From Plantibacter flavus (GTDB lineage: Bacteria > Actinomycetota > Actinomycetes > Actinomycetales > Microbacteriaceae), in assembly GCF_900177615.1 (NCBI RefSeq), contig NZ_FXAP01000001.1:130825-194824 (forward strand): 64,000 bases of DNA, read 5' to 3'. Position numbers and translations under genes: made by a program. How positions within the stretch are numbered: position 1 is the first letter of the stretch; each line of letters opens with the position of its first letter. The notes below the pieces were generated by a model, which worked only from the letters and a program-made list of their open reading frames with translations, did not search any database and was not told the DNA's origin. Shown here in pieces: positions 15,536-25,168 of the stretch.

Positions 15536-16990
15536 ATGACCGATCCCGGAGATCAGAACCCGCAGCAGCCCCAGTGGCAGCGACCGCCCGCTCAACCCGA
15601 CCCGCAGCAGGGATGGCAGGGAAACGGTCCGCAGCAGTCGGGCTCAGGCCAGCAGCAGACGGGGCAGTACGGACAGCAGTCGCCATACGGGCAGTCGCCG
15701 ACCCAACCGTCAGGGCAGTACGGGCAGCAGTCCGGCCAGTACGGTGAGCAGTCGCCCGGGCAGGACAGCCAGCAGACGGGTCAGTTCAGTCAGCAGACCG
15801 GTCAATACGGTCAGACCGCGCAGTACGGCCAGCAGCCGACCGAGCAGTTCGGTCAGCAGGGCACCGGTCAGTACGGCCAGCAGCCCACGGGGCAGTACGG
15901 CCAGCAGCCCACCGAGCAGTACGGCCAGGCGCCGTACGCGCAGGGCGCGGGCGGGTCCGGCGGAGGGCAGCAGCCGCCCAAGAAGAAGCTCTCGAAGAAG
16001 GGGCTCACCGGCATCATCGCCGGTGGCAGCGCCCTCCTCCTCATCATCGTGGGTGGCATCGTCGGCGTCAGCGTCGGCAACGCCCTCCACGCCCCGGAGG
16101 TGACGGTCAAGAGCTATCTCGACGCCCTCAAGTCGGGCGACGCCGAGCAGGCGCTCAAGCTCTCCGGCACCGAGGTGTCGGCGGCCGACGTGCTGCTCAC
16201 CGACGACGCGTACAAGGCGGCGTCCGGCAAGGTCTCCGGTTACACGATCGGGAAGACGACGACCAGCGGGAACACCGCGACCGTCCAGGCCCGTCTCACC
16301 CAGGGTGGCGAGAGCGTCGACCAGGAGTTCACGCTCACCAAGGTCGGCAAGGACGCCGTGCTCTTCGACAAGTGGAAGCTCGAGGCTCCCGAACTCAGCA
16401 CGGTCCAGGTCGACGTGGTCGCCCCTGAGGACGCGGTCGCGACGGTCGGGGGCGTCGACCTCACCGACGTCGAACCGATCGCCGAGGGGTCGTACCAGCT
16501 GCGCGCCCTGCCGGGTACCTACGACGTCGCCCTCAGCGAGAGCGACTGGTACACCGCCGAGGCGACGACCACGACGGCCGTGGGCTTCGGTCAGGCTGCG
16601 GAACCGGCGACGCTCGCCGTCGCCCTCACCGACGCCGGGACGACCGCCGTCGAGGAGGCCGTCAACGCGTACATCGACGGCTGCGGTGCGGCGACGGAGC
16701 TCGCCCCTGAGGGGTGCCCCTTCGAGATCCGCAACGACACCGGCTTCACCCCCTCCGGCGTGACCTGGAAGTTCGACACGCGCCCGACCTTCACGGTCGG
16801 CGACTTCTCGGGCGGTGGCTGGACCGTCGACTCCGAGACCGTCGGACGCATGTCGATGACCTGCACGCTGACCGACCCGGCCACCGGCCAGACCGGCCCG
16901 GGCTACAGCATCAACCCCGTCGACTTCGTCGTCGGCGGCACGATCGAGGGCTTCACCGACGAGGGCGCGACCTTCGTCCCGTCGCCTTAG
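15536..16990 (+). CDS. Gln/Gly-rich tailed single-pass membrane protein with TcaA/NTF2-like outer domains
   Basis: The protein has 484 residues. The first 135 are built from GQYGQQ-type repeats and a Pro/Gly spacer, followed by a KKKLSKKGL stop-transfer cluster and one transmembrane helix at about 160-182. The outer part begins with a small domain (VKSYLDALKSGDAEQALKL) resembling NTF2/DUF4878 or TcaA-like domains. A beta-rich domain follows, and then a C-terminal domain with two Cys pairs or near-pairs (DGCGAA..EGCPF, MTCTL). The low-complexity tail is cytosolic. It has its own promoter, and a strong terminator follows. The function is unknown. Its position after the kinase operon makes it a possible substrate of the kinase, which is speculative. 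Confidence 0.82.
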   Translation: MTDPGDQNPQQPQWQRPPAQPDPQQGWQGNGPQQSGSGQQQTGQYGQQSPYGQSPTQPSGQYGQQSGQYGEQSPGQDSQQTGQFSQQTGQYGQTAQYGQQPTEQFGQQGTGQYGQQPTGQYGQQPTEQYGQAPYAQGAGGSGGGQQPPKKKLSKKGLTGIIAGGSALLLIIVGGIVGVSVGNALHAPEVTVKSYLDALKSGDAEQALKLSGTEVSAADVLLTDDAYKAASGKVSGYTIGKTTTSGNTATVQARLTQGGESVDQEFTLTKVGKDAVLFDKWKLEAPELSTVQVDVVAPEDAVATVGGVDLTDVEPIAEGSYQLRALPGTYDVALSESDWYTAEATTTTAVGFGQAAEPATLAVALTDAGTTAVEEAVNAYIDGCGAATELAPEGCPFEIRNDTGFTPSGVTWKFDTRPTFTVGDFSGGGWTVDSETVGRMSMTCTLTDPATGQTGPGYSINPVDFVVGGTIEGFTDEGATFVPSP

Positions 16991-17002
16991 ACGCCGAGCT
17001 GA

Positions 17003-17035
17003 ACGGCCTCTGGGAGCGATGCTCCCAGGGGCCGT
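17003..17035 (+). terminator. Hairpin terminator closing region 1
   Basis: A 15-bp stem (17003-17017 with 17021-17035, one G-U pair) has a three-base GAT loop and lies 13 nt after the stop of the Gln-rich protein. The bases after it are CATCGTTT, so the U-run is short. It separates region 1 from the str operon promoter, which begins seven bases later. Confidence 0.8.
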
Positions 17036-17041
17036 CATCGT

Positions 17042-17070
17042 TTGACCACAGGCTGTCGGCGGGCTAGTGT
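17042..17070 (+). promoter_or_regulatory. Promoter of the str operon
   Basis: TTGACC (17042-17047) and TAGTGT (17065-17070) are 17 bp apart, a good housekeeping-sigma promoter. The expected start is near 17077. It leaves a leader of about 260 nt before rpsL (17071-17338), in which I see no gene and no clear known riboswitch. Confidence 0.72.
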
Positions 17071-17338
17071 TGGTTGGGTGTGCGCGCTGTCGTGCGCTCT
17101 CGTGCTGTCCACGTTCTCCGGAGCCTGGCTCGGGGGAGTGGACAGCAGTCTTGCACCATCGGGTTGATCCCCGCCGGGCTGGTCCCGGTTGCAAGATCGC
17201 CCCCACGGCATACCCACCATGAAAGCGACGCGCACTCGCGCGGCGCCGGTGGGTCCATACGACCTCGTGATCCGGGAGACCGGTCCACGAATGCTGCAGT
17301 ACCACTGTCACCGTGCAGTCATCATCAAGGAGCAAGTA

Positions 17339-17713
17339 GTGCCAACCATTCAGCAGTTGGTTCGGAAGGGCCGCAGCCCCAAGGTCGTCAAGACCAAGGC
17401 GCCCGCCCTGAAGAGCAACCCCCAGCAGGCCGGCGTGTGCACCCGCGTGTACACCACCACCCCGAAGAAGCCGAACTCGGCGATGCGCAAGGTCGCCCGC
17501 GTGAAGCTGCGCAACGGCACCGAGGTCACCGCGTACATCCCCGGTGAGGGCCACAACCTCCAGGAGCACTCGCTGGTCCTGGTCCGTGGTGGTCGTGTGA
17601 AGGACCTCCCGGGTGTCCGTTACAAGATCGTCCGTGGCGCCCTCGACACGCAGGCCGTCAAGAACCGCAAGCAGGCTCGCAGCCGCTACGGCGCGAAGAT
17701 GGAGAAGAAGTAA
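17339..17713 (+). CDS. rpsL: 30S ribosomal protein S12
   Basis: S12, a decoding-centre protein of the small subunit. The 124-residue length from GTG 17339 equals the family norm. AAGGAG at 17327-17332 stands six bases before it; the longer reading from 17189 was rejected because it adds 50 unrelated residues. [11 protein letters not shown] and [12 protein letters not shown] are intact, so both lysines that mutate to give streptomycin resistance are wild type. The stop overlaps the rpsG start (TAATG). Confidence 0.98.
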   Translation: MPTIQQLVRKGRSPKVVKTKAPALKSNPQQAGVCTRVYTTTPKKPNSAMRKVARVKLRNGTEVTAYIPGEGHNLQEHSLVLVRGGRVKDLPGVRYKIVRGALDTQAVKNRKQARSRYGAKMEKK

Positions 17714-18183
17714 TGCCTCGCAAGGGTCCAGCTCCGAAGCGTCCCGTCGTCGCCGATCCCGTCTACGGCGCCCCCATCGTCAGCCAGCTCGTCAACAAGA
17801 TCCTGCTGGACGGCAAGAAGGGCCTCGCTGAGCGCATCGTCTACGACGCACTCGAAGGCGTCACCGCCAAGAACCAGGGCGATGCCGTCGTCACGCTCAA
17901 GAAGGCGCTCGACAACGTCCGCCCGACCCTCGAGGTGCGTTCGCGCCGCGTCGGTGGTTCCACCTACCAGGTGCCGGTCGAGGTCAAGCCTCACCGCGCC
18001 AACACCCTCGCCCTGCGCTGGCTCGTGAGCTACGCGAAGGGCCGCCGCGAGAAGACGATGACCGAGCGTCTCCAGAACGAGATCCTCGACGCATCGAACG
18101 GTCTCGGTGCAGCCGTCAAGCGTCGTGAAGACACGCACAAGATGGCCGAGTCGAACAAGGCGTTCGCGCACTACCGCTGGTAG
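17713..18183 (+). CDS. rpsG: 30S ribosomal protein S7
   Basis: A 156-residue S7, which nucleates assembly of the 30S head by binding the 3' domain of 16S rRNA and contacts E-site tRNA. The start ([10 protein letters not shown]) and the conserved [17 protein letters not shown] and [15 protein letters not shown] ends match the family at full length. Its ATG overlaps the rpsL stop by one base, so the pair is translationally coupled. A hairpin follows before fusA. Confidence 0.98.
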   Translation: MPRKGPAPKRPVVADPVYGAPIVSQLVNKILLDGKKGLAERIVYDALEGVTAKNQGDAVVTLKKALDNVRPTLEVRSRRVGGSTYQVPVEVKPHRANTLALRWLVSYAKGRREKTMTERLQNEILDASNGLGAAVKRREDTHKMAESNKAFAHYRW

Positions 18184-18195
18184 TCGCCGCCCGAT

Positions 18196-18224
18196 GCGAG
18201 GGCGGGCGATCCGCCCGCCCTCGC
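18196..18224 (+). terminator. Hairpin between rpsG and fusA
   Basis: A perfect 13-bp GC stem (18196-18208 with 18212-18224) has a three-base ATC loop, starts 13 nt after the rpsG stop and is not followed by a U-run. It may attenuate or stabilise the mRNA rather than end it, since no new promoter is obvious before fusA. Confidence 0.55.
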
Positions 18225-18270
18225 GTCACCGAGTGAATCAGCTCACCCCTACCTATCCCCGGAGGACCCC

Positions 18271-20385
18271 GTGGCACAAGACGTGCTCACCGACCTGAAC
18301 AAGGTCCGCAACATCGGCATCATGGCCCACATCGATGCCGGCAAGACCACCACCACCGAGCGCATCCTGTTCTACACGGGCGTCAACCACAAGATCGGCG
18401 AGACCCACGACGGTGCGTCGACGATGGACTGGATGGCGCAGGAGCAGGAGCGCGGCATCACCATCACGTCCGCCGCGACGACCTGTTTCTGGAACAAGAA
18501 CCAGATCAACATCATCGACACCCCCGGCCACGTCGACTTCACGGTCGAGGTCGAGCGTTCGCTCCGCGTCCTCGACGGCGCGGTCGCGGTGTTCGACGGC
18601 AAGGAGGGCGTCGAGCCCCAGTCCGAGACCGTCTGGCGTCAGGCCGACAAGTACGACGTCCCGCGCATCTGCTTCGTCAACAAGATGGACAAGCTCGGCG
18701 CCGACTTCTACTTCACCGTCGACACGATCATCAGCCGCCTCGGCGCGAAGCCACTGGTCATCCAGCTGCCGATCGGTGCCGAGTCCAACTTCGAGGGCGT
18801 CGTCGACCTCGTCGAGATGCGTGCACTCACCTGGCGCGGAGACGCCAAGGGTGACGTCGAGATGGGCGCCAAGTACGCCATCGAGGAGATCCCGGAAGAC
18901 CTCAAGGAGAAGGCGGCCGAGTACCGCACCGCGCTCCTCGAGGCCGTCGCCGAGACCGACGACGCACTCATGGAGAAGTACTTCGGTGGCGAAGAGCTGA
19001 CCGTCGCGGAGATCAAGGCCGCGATCCGTCACCTCACCATCACGAGCACCATGTACCCGGTCCTCTGTGGCTCCGCGTTCAAGAACCGCGGCGTCCAGCC
19101 GATGCTCGACGCCGTCATCGACTACCTCCCCTCCCCGCTCGACGTCCCGGCCATCGAGGCCCACGACGCGCGCGACGAGGAGAAGGTCGTGGAGCGTCAC
19201 CCCGACTCGACCGAGCCCTTCACCGCGCTCGCGTTCAAGGTCGCGGTGCACCCGTTCTTCGGTCGCCTCACGTACGTCCGCGTCTACTCGGGTCGTCTCG
19301 ACTCCGGTGCGCAGATCATCAACTCGACCAAGGGCAAGAAGGAGCGCATCGGGAAGATCTTCCAGATGCACGCCAACAAGGAGAACCCGGTCGACTTCGT
19401 CACCGCCGGTCACATCTACGCGGTCATCGGCCTGAAGGACACCACCACCGGTGACACCCTCTCCGACCCGCAGAACCAGGTCGTCCTCGAGTCGATGAGC
19501 TTCCCGGAGCCCGTCATCGAGGTCGCGATCGAGCCGAAGACCAAGGCCGACCAGGAGAAGCTGGGCACCGCGATCCAGAAGCTGGCCGAAGAGGACCCGA
19601 CGTTCCGCACCGAGCAGAACACCGAGACCGGCCAGACGGTCATCAAGGGCATGGGCGAGCTCCACCTCGACATCCTCGTCGACCGCATGAAGCGCGAGTT
19701 CAACGTCGAGGCAAACGTCGGCAAGCCGCAGGTCGCGTACCGCGAGACCATCAAGCGCAAGGTCGAGAAGTACGGCTACACGCACAAGAAGCAGACCGGT
19801 GGTTCGGGTCAGTTCGCGAAGATCCAGTTCGATCTGGAGCCGATGGACGTCACTCCGGAGACGACCTACGAGTTCGTGAACGCCGTGACCGGTGGTCGCA
19901 TCCCGCGCGAGTACATCCCGTCGATCGACGCCGGTTTCCAGGACGCCCTGCAGGTCGGTGGCCTCGCCGGCTACCCGGTCGTGGGTGTCAAGGCGATCAT
20001 CACCGATGGTGCGGCGCACGACGTCGACTCCTCGGAGATGGCGTTCAAGATCGCTGGCTCGATGGGTCTCAAGGAGGCCTACTCGCGTGCCAACCCCGTC
20101 CTCCTCGAGCCGCTCATGGCGGTCGAGGTGCGTACTCCTGAGGAGTACATGGGCGACGTCATCGGAGACCTCAACTCGCGCCGTGGACAGATCCAGTCCA
20201 TGGACGACGCCACCGGCGTCAAGGTCATCCGTGCCAACGTGCCGCTCTCCGAGATGTTCGGTTACATCGGCGACCTCCGGTCGAAGACCTCTGGTCGTGC
20301 CGTGTACTCGATGACGTTCGAGAGCTACGCGGAGGTCCCGAAGGCTGTCGCCGACGAGATCATCCAGAAGAACAAGGGCGAGTAG
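18271..20385 (+). CDS. fusA: Elongation factor G
   Basis: A 704-residue translational GTPase that drives translocation and, with RRF, ribosome recycling. The G-domain motifs are complete: [12 protein letters not shown] (G1), ERGITITSA (G2), DTPGHVDF (G3), NKMDKLGAD (G4) and the G5 region. Domains II to V follow at normal length. The GTG start has GGAGG upstream. It lies in the canonical str order rpsL-rpsG-fusA-tuf. It is a single housekeeping copy in context; no fusidic-acid resistance change can be called from sequence alone. Confidence 0.98.
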   Translation: MAQDVLTDLNKVRNIGIMAHIDAGKTTTTERILFYTGVNHKIGETHDGASTMDWMAQEQERGITITSAATTCFWNKNQINIIDTPGHVDFTVEVERSLRVLDGAVAVFDGKEGVEPQSETVWRQADKYDVPRICFVNKMDKLGADFYFTVDTIISRLGAKPLVIQLPIGAESNFEGVVDLVEMRALTWRGDAKGDVEMGAKYAIEEIPEDLKEKAAEYRTALLEAVAETDDALMEKYFGGEELTVAEIKAAIRHLTITSTMYPVLCGSAFKNRGVQPMLDAVIDYLPSPLDVPAIEAHDARDEEKVVERHPDSTEPFTALAFKVAVHPFFGRLTYVRVYSGRLDSGAQIINSTKGKKERIGKIFQMHANKENPVDFVTAGHIYAVIGLKDTTTGDTLSDPQNQVVLESMSFPEPVIEVAIEPKTKADQEKLGTAIQKLAEEDPTFRTEQNTETGQTVIKGMGELHLDILVDRMKREFNVEANVGKPQVAYRETIKRKVEKYGYTHKKQTGGSGQFAKIQFDLEPMDVTPETTYEFVNAVTGGRIPREYIPSIDAGFQDALQVGGLAGYPVVGVKAIITDGAAHDVDSSEMAFKIAGSMGLKEAYSRANPVLLEPLMAVEVRTPEEYMGDVIGDLNSRRGQIQSMDDATGVKVIRANVPLSEMFGYIGDLRSKTSGRAVYSMTFESYAEVPKAVADEIIQKNKGE

Positions 20386-20414
20386 TCACTCACTCTCTCT
20401 TCACCGCGGTCCGG

Positions 20415-20450
20415 CCGGGTGTGCGAACACCCGGGCGGATCGCGTAACAT
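20415..20450 (+). promoter_or_regulatory. Hairpin and possible tuf promoter
   Basis: An 8-bp stem with GCGA loop (20415-20434) is followed by TAACAT (20445-20450), a fair -10. The -35 at the proper distance is poor (TGCGAA, inside the hairpin). Extra transcription of tuf relative to fusA is common, so an internal promoter or partial terminator here is plausible but weakly supported. Confidence 0.35.
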
Positions 20451-20526
20451 GAATACACATCCCTGCAGTGCGTCGGGCATCGAATGGTGCCCGGCGTCCC
20501 GCACAACGTCCTGAGGAGGACTCACA

Positions 20527-21717
20527 GTGGCAAAGGCCAAGTTCGAGCGGACCAAGCCGCACGTCAACATCGGTACGATCGGTCACGTCGACCACGGCAA
20601 GACCACGCTCACCGCGGCGATCTCGAAGGTCCTGGCGGACAAGTTCCCGTCCGCGACCAACGTGCAGCGCGACTTCGCGTCGATCGACTCCGCGCCGGAA
20701 GAGCGTCAGCGTGGTATCACGATCAACATCTCGCACGTCGAGTACGAGACCCCGAAGCGCCACTACGCGCACGTCGACGCCCCCGGTCACGCCGACTACA
20801 TCAAGAACATGATCACCGGTGCTGCGCAGATGGACGGCGCGATCCTGGTCGTCGCCGCCACTGACGGCCCGATGGCTCAGACGCGTGAGCACGTGCTGCT
20901 CGCCAAGCAGGTCGGCGTCCCCTACCTGCTCGTCGCGCTGAACAAGTCCGACATGGTCGACGACGAGGAGATCCTGGAGCTCGTCGAGCTCGAGGTCTCC
21001 GAGCTCCTCGCCTCGCAGGGCTTCGCTGAGGACGCACCGGTCGTCCGCGTCTCGGGCCTCAAGGCGCTCGAGGGCGACGAGAAGTGGGTGCAGAGCATCC
21101 TCGACCTCATGGACGCCGTGGACGCCAACGTCCCCGACCCCGTGCGCGACAAGGACAAGCCCTTCCTCATGCCGATCGAGGACGTCTTCACGATCACCGG
21201 TCGTGGAACCGTCGTCACGGGCCGCGCCGAGCGTGGCACGCTCGCGATCAACTCCGAGGTCGAGATCGTCGGCATCCGCCCGACGCAGAAGACGATCGTC
21301 ACGGGTATCGAGATGTTCCACAAGCAGCTCGACGAGGCGTGGGCCGGCGAGAACTGTGGTCTCCTGCTCCGTGGCACGAAGCGTGAAGACGTCGAGCGCG
21401 GCCAGGTCGTCGTGAAGCCGGGTTCGGTCACGCCGCACACGAACTTCGAGGGCACCGCGTACATCCTGTCCAAGGATGAGGGTGGGCGTCACAACCCGTT
21501 CTACGCGAACTACCGTCCGCAGTTCTACTTCCGCACCACCGACGTCACCGGCGTCATCACGCTGCCCGAGGGCACCGAGATGGTCATGCCCGGCGACACC
21601 ACCGACATGACCGTTGAGCTGATCCAGCCCATCGCCATGGAGGTCGGCCTCGGCTACGCCATCCGCGAGGGTGGCCGCACCGTCGGCGCCGGCACCGTCA
21701 CCAAGGTGCTCGCGTAA
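20527..21717 (+). CDS. tuf: Elongation factor Tu
   Basis: A 396-residue EF-Tu that carries aminoacyl-tRNA to the ribosomal A site. [19 protein letters not shown] and [10 protein letters not shown] give the GTP-binding motifs. Domains 2 and 3 are full length and end in [11 protein letters not shown]. The GTG start at 20527 is preceded by AGGAGG. It is the last gene of the str operon: a strong terminator follows 54 nt after its stop. Confidence 0.98.
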   Translation: MAKAKFERTKPHVNIGTIGHVDHGKTTLTAAISKVLADKFPSATNVQRDFASIDSAPEERQRGITINISHVEYETPKRHYAHVDAPGHADYIKNMITGAAQMDGAILVVAATDGPMAQTREHVLLAKQVGVPYLLVALNKSDMVDDEEILELVELEVSELLASQGFAEDAPVVRVSGLKALEGDEKWVQSILDLMDAVDANVPDPVRDKDKPFLMPIEDVFTITGRGTVVTGRAERGTLAINSEVEIVGIRPTQKTIVTGIEMFHKQLDEAWAGENCGLLLRGTKREDVERGQVVVKPGSVTPHTNFEGTAYILSKDEGGRHNPFYANYRPQFYFRTTDVTGVITLPEGTEMVMPGDTTDMTVELIQPIAMEVGLGYAIREGGRTVGAGTVTKVLA

Positions 21718-21770
21718 GCATCCGCTGACGCGAACCCCTGATCGACCTCAAGGTCGACACGGTTCCACAC

Positions 21771-21803
21771 GAAGGGCCCGGAGCATTTCGCTCCGGGCCC
21801 TTC
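21771..21803 (+). terminator. Terminator of the str operon
   Basis: A perfect 13-bp stem, GAAGGGCCCGGAG with CTCCGGGCCCTTC, surrounds a seven-base loop (21784-21790). It lies 54 nt after tuf. The next bases are GTCGTGC, without a U-run, as is common in high-GC actinobacteria. Confidence 0.85.
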
Positions 21804-21824
21804 GTCGTGCGCGCCGTGAGCCGG

Positions 21825-21853
21825 TCGGCACCCTGGCGGCACATATGTAAGAT
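21825..21853 (+). promoter_or_regulatory. Promoter of the DUF4012 gene
   Basis: TAAGAT (21848-21853) is a strong -10; TCGGCA (21825-21830), 17 bp upstream, is a modest -35. Transcription would begin near 21860, which excludes the longer reading from 21807 and supports the GTG start at 21894. Confidence 0.6.
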
Positions 21854-21893
21854 ATCGGGCGACCCACTCTGCATCGAGCCGCCCGAGGTGACC

Positions 21894-23708
21894 GTGTCCC
21901 GTTCGTCCATCCGTCCGCGTCGTCTGTCGTGCCCACGTGTCCTGATCCCGAGCGTCGTCGCCCTGTCCGCCGTGCTCGGCATCGCTGGCGCCACCGTGTC
22001 GGCGGCGGTGGAGGCCATGTCCGTCCGGGACGAGCTCGCATCGGTCCTGCCGGAGCTCGAGACGATCCGGGCGGGCGTCGACGGCGTCGACACCGACGCG
22101 ATCGACCCTGCCGCCGTGGAGCGTGCAGGAGATGCGGTCGAGCGGGCCCTGGCGTCGACGCGGCGGCCCGACTGGTGGCTCGCGGAACGCGTGCCCGTCT
22201 CCGGGGCGAACTTCGAGGCGGTGCGCGCGGCCGTCGAGGCGGCCCACGTGGTCGTCGACGAGGTCGTCGAGCCGGTCCTCGCCCTGTCCGTCGATGGATT
22301 GGCGGTCGACGGGCGACTGGACACGGAGCGGGTGGGGAGGCTCGCCCGGACCTCGGCGCGTGCGCTCGAGCGACTCGAGGAGCAGGTGGCACGCCTCGAC
22401 CGCCTCGACCGTTCGGTGCTTCTGCCGCAGGTGGCGTCGGCGCTGGGCGGACTCGACGGACCGATGCGCGAGGCCTCATCGCTCGCCGCGCGGCTCGCAC
22501 CGGTGCTTCGGGCGCTGCCGGGGTTCCTGGGGGAGGAGGGGTCGCGAGACGTGGTCGTCCTGTTCCAGAATTCGGCGGAGAGCCGAGCCCTCGGTGGCAT
22601 CGCAGGAGCTTCGGTGCTCGTGCACGTCGAGGAGGGCGGGCTCAGCGTGACCAGGACCCTCGGCGGCGCGGACTTCGTGTCGCACACCGATCCGGTGGTG
22701 CCCCTGCCGGCCGATGCCGACGCGCTGTACCGGACCGAGGGCTACGCCTCCGCGGGCACCTCGATCCACGAGGTGACCGCGCGGCCGGACTTCCCCTATG
22801 GAGCGCGGGCAGCCTCGCTGCTGTGGCAGGAGAGTCAGGGCGTCACCCCGGACCTGGTGCTCGCCGTGGACCCCGTCGCCTTGTCCTACCTGCTTCGAGC
22901 GACCGGTCCGGTCGTGCTCGCCGACGGTACGGAGGTGTCGAGCGACACGGTCGTCGACACGCTGCTGAACGGCGTGTACCGAGACCATCCCGGGCTGAGC
23001 GACGAGGCGAACCGGGCGCAGGACGCGACCTTCACCGCCGTCGTGCAGGCGCTCACCTCGCAGCTGCAGGCGGGGTCCCTGGTGGTGCCCCGGGCGATCG
23101 ACGGCTGGGTCCAGGCGGTCGACGAGCGGCGTCTCCTCGCGTGGAGCCCCGACCGCGTCGAGGAGCGAGCGCTGGTGCTCGCCGGGGTCGGCGGCGCGCT
23201 GCCCGAGCGTTCGCCTCGGTCGGTCCCGTTCGGGCTGTACCTCTCCGACGCCGTCGGTTCCAAGCTCGAGTACTACCTCCGACAGCAGGTCCGTGTCCGT
23301 GCAGGGTCGTGCGACGTCGACGGGACCCGCACGGTGATGGTCACGTCGGAACTCTCCAACACGATCGACACGGAGTCGGAGCTCGACACGGAGGCGTTCG
23401 ACTACATCGCGGGGTTCCACGAGCGTGAGGGGCTCCCACGTGGTTGGATGCGCCTGCGGGTCATGGCCTACGCGCCCGACGGTGCCGACATCCGCTCGGT
23501 CCGTGTGGACGGCGCCGAGGTCCCGTACACGGCCGGATCGGACGACGGACGCCCCGTGGCCTACATGGTGGTGACGATCGCGCCGGGGGCGACGGTGACG
23601 CTCGACGTCGACGCGGACGTGTCCGGTGCGACGGTCGACGCGGTGCGGTTCGCGGGCACCCCGGGGGTGCGTCCCGTCGAGGTCGACGACGTCGTCGAGT
23701 CCTGCTGA
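21894..23708 (+). CDS. DUF4012 membrane-anchored protein
   Basis: The protein has 604 residues. A signal-anchor helix (LIPSVVALSAVLGIAGATVSAA) lies near residues 17-40, followed by a helical stretch and then the DUF4012 core with VVVLFQNSAESRALGG, the hallmark of the family. A C-terminal beta domain follows. DUF4012 proteins are extracytoplasmic and often sit in polysaccharide or cell-envelope loci; the biochemical activity is unknown to me. Here it stands alone between the str and S10 ribosomal operons, with its own promoter and after a terminator. GTG 21894 was chosen because GAGGTGA precedes it at good spacing and it lies downstream of the promoter. Confidence 0.85.
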   Translation: MSRSSIRPRRLSCPRVLIPSVVALSAVLGIAGATVSAAVEAMSVRDELASVLPELETIRAGVDGVDTDAIDPAAVERAGDAVERALASTRRPDWWLAERVPVSGANFEAVRAAVEAAHVVVDEVVEPVLALSVDGLAVDGRLDTERVGRLARTSARALERLEEQVARLDRLDRSVLLPQVASALGGLDGPMREASSLAARLAPVLRALPGFLGEEGSRDVVVLFQNSAESRALGGIAGASVLVHVEEGGLSVTRTLGGADFVSHTDPVVPLPADADALYRTEGYASAGTSIHEVTARPDFPYGARAASLLWQESQGVTPDLVLAVDPVALSYLLRATGPVVLADGTEVSSDTVVDTLLNGVYRDHPGLSDEANRAQDATFTAVVQALTSQLQAGSLVVPRAIDGWVQAVDERRLLAWSPDRVEERALVLAGVGGALPERSPRSVPFGLYLSDAVGSKLEYYLRQQVRVRAGSCDVDGTRTVMVTSELSNTIDTESELDTEAFDYIAGFHEREGLPRGWMRLRVMAYAPDGADIRSVRVDGAEVPYTAGSDDGRPVAYMVVTIAPGATVTLDVDADVSGATVDAVRFAGTPGVRPVEVDDVVESC

Positions 23709-24177
23709 GCGGCGGCGCAGCGGTGCTCGCGACGCCCGAGACTGGGCGGATCCTGACCATCCGCCGCCCGCGACACGCCCGGGTTGCACGCATGGTGGAT
23801 CCGTGGCAAACTAGTCCAGTTCAGTATTTCGGACGAGCGTGCCTGTGCGCGCTCCGGCGGATCACTGCCAGGTAGTGCATAGGAGCTCCCAGACGCGGCA
23901 ACGCGACAGGGATCGAGCCTAGGCCGCGGGTAGCAGAACACCAATCACTTCATCGCAATCCAGGTCGTAGCAGTGCTGCGCCCAGCGCCGACCACGAGTC
24001 GGGGTGGAAGCCGGTGGATGACCACGAGGGTCGCAAGACACGAGTGGTCGTTGACAGCAGAACAGTGGTGCGACACCAGTAGTGCCAATGGCGCGGAGCA
24101 ACCGAACGTTGCAAAGCGCACGATATGCGTCCAATACGGAGCGATCCGCACGACGCGAGACAGAGAGTGAGTCACAC
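23709..24177 (+). promoter_or_regulatory. S10 operon promoter and long leader (no gene)
   Basis: This gap of 469 nt holds no convincing gene. TTGCAC (23784-23789) and CAAACT (23807-23812), 17 bp apart, form a candidate promoter, giving a leader of about 355 nt before rpsJ. A perfect TTGACA at 24051-24056 lacks a convincing -10. The leader has a GACCAC...GTGGTC stem around 24020-24050 and a small TGGTG-CGA-CACCA hairpin near 24066-24078. In other bacteria the S10 leader is a target of ribosomal-protein feedback; whether this one is regulated that way is unknown. Confidence 0.5.
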
Positions 24178-24486
24178 ATGGCGGGACAGAAGATCCGCAT
24201 CCGACTGAAGTCGTATGACCACGAGGTCATCGATACTTCGGCGCGCAAGATCGTCGACACGGTCACCCGTGCAGGCGCAACCGTCGTCGGCCCCGTGCCG
24301 CTTCCGACGGAGAAGAACGTGGTCTGCGTGATCCGTTCGCCGCACAAGTACAAGGACAGCCGGGAGCACTTCGAAATGCGCACCCACAAGCGTCTGATCG
24401 ACATCATCGACCCGACCCCGAAGGCCGTCGACTCGCTCATGCGTCTCGACCTGCCGGCGGACGTCAACATCGAGATCAAGCTCTGA
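24178..24486 (+). CDS. rpsJ: 30S ribosomal protein S10
   Basis: A 102-residue S10, a head protein of the small subunit that also pairs with NusB in antitermination. [19 protein letters not shown] and [13 protein letters not shown] match the family. ATG 24178 gives the usual length; the upstream ATG at 24082 adds 32 unrelated residues and was rejected. It is the first gene of the S10 operon. Confidence 0.98.
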   Translation: MAGQKIRIRLKSYDHEVIDTSARKIVDTVTRAGATVVGPVPLPTEKNVVCVIRSPHKYKDSREHFEMRTHKRLIDIIDPTPKAVDSLMRLDLPADVNIEIKL

Positions 24487-24510
24487 GCTCGGTAGAGACG
24501 GAAGGAAGAC

Positions 24511-25164
24511 ATGTCTAACACGAAGACCAGCAAGGGTCTGCTCGGCACCAAGCTCGGCATGACCCAGGTGTGGGACGAGAACAACAAGCTCGTTCCCGTC
24601 ACCGTCATCGAGATCACGCCCAACGTGGTCACGCAGGTTCGCACCCCCGAGGTCGACGGCTACGACGCCGTGCAGATCGCGTACGGCCAGATCGATCCCC
24701 GCAAGGTCAGCAAGCCTGACGCGGGTCACTTCGACAAGGCCGGCGTGACGCCGCGTCGTCACCTCACCGAGGTCCGCACCGCCGACGCATCCGAGTACTC
24801 GCTCGGCCAGGAGCTCACCGTCGACGGTGTCTTCGAGGCCGGCCAGAAGGTCGACGTCGTCGGCACTTCGAAGGGTAAGGGTTTCGCCGGTGTCATGAAG
24901 CGTCACAACTTCAAGGGAACGGGCGCATCTCACGGTGCTCACCGCAACCACCGCAAGCCGGGCTCCATCGGCGCCTCCTCGACCCCGAGCCGTGTCTTCA
25001 AGGGCATGCGCATGGCCGGTCGTATGGGTGGCGAGCGCGTCACCGTGCTGAACCTCCGGGTTCACGCCATCGACGCCGAGAAGGGCCTGCTGCTCGTCAA
25101 GGGTGCCGTTCCCGGCGCTCGTGGCCGCATCGTATTCGTCCGCACCGCAGTGAAGGGAGCGTAG
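24511..25164 (+). CDS. rplC: 50S ribosomal protein L3
   Basis: A 217-residue L3 that helps start 50S assembly and reaches the peptidyl-transferase centre with its central loop. [31 protein letters not shown] and [14 protein letters not shown] are diagnostic; the loop glutamine methylated in some bacteria lies in this central segment. GGAAGG precedes ATG 24511. Only four bases separate it from rplD. Confidence 0.98.
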   Translation: MSNTKTSKGLLGTKLGMTQVWDENNKLVPVTVIEITPNVVTQVRTPEVDGYDAVQIAYGQIDPRKVSKPDAGHFDKAGVTPRRHLTEVRTADASEYSLGQELTVDGVFEAGQKVDVVGTSKGKGFAGVMKRHNFKGTGASHGAHRNHRKPGSIGASSTPSRVFKGMRMAGRMGGERVTVLNLRVHAIDAEKGLLLVKGAVPGARGRIVFVRTAVKGA

Positions 25165-25168
25165 TTCC

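Noticed and set aside
15650-15935. Possible tandem DNA repeat or CRISPR-like array
   Set aside because: The periodicity comes from GQYGQQ codons within one open frame. Unit lengths vary and there are no spacers.
17189-17338. N-terminal extension of S12
   Set aside because: It adds 50 unrelated residues. GTG 17339 has a good ribosome site and gives the conserved 124 residues.
18253-20019. 588-codon minus-strand frame opposite fusA
   Set aside because: fusA is certain on the plus strand. The antisense product is low in information and has no known motif.
24051-24056. Perfect TTGACA as a second S10 promoter
   Set aside because: There is no acceptable -10 at 16-19 bp, so it was mentioned but not called as a promoter.
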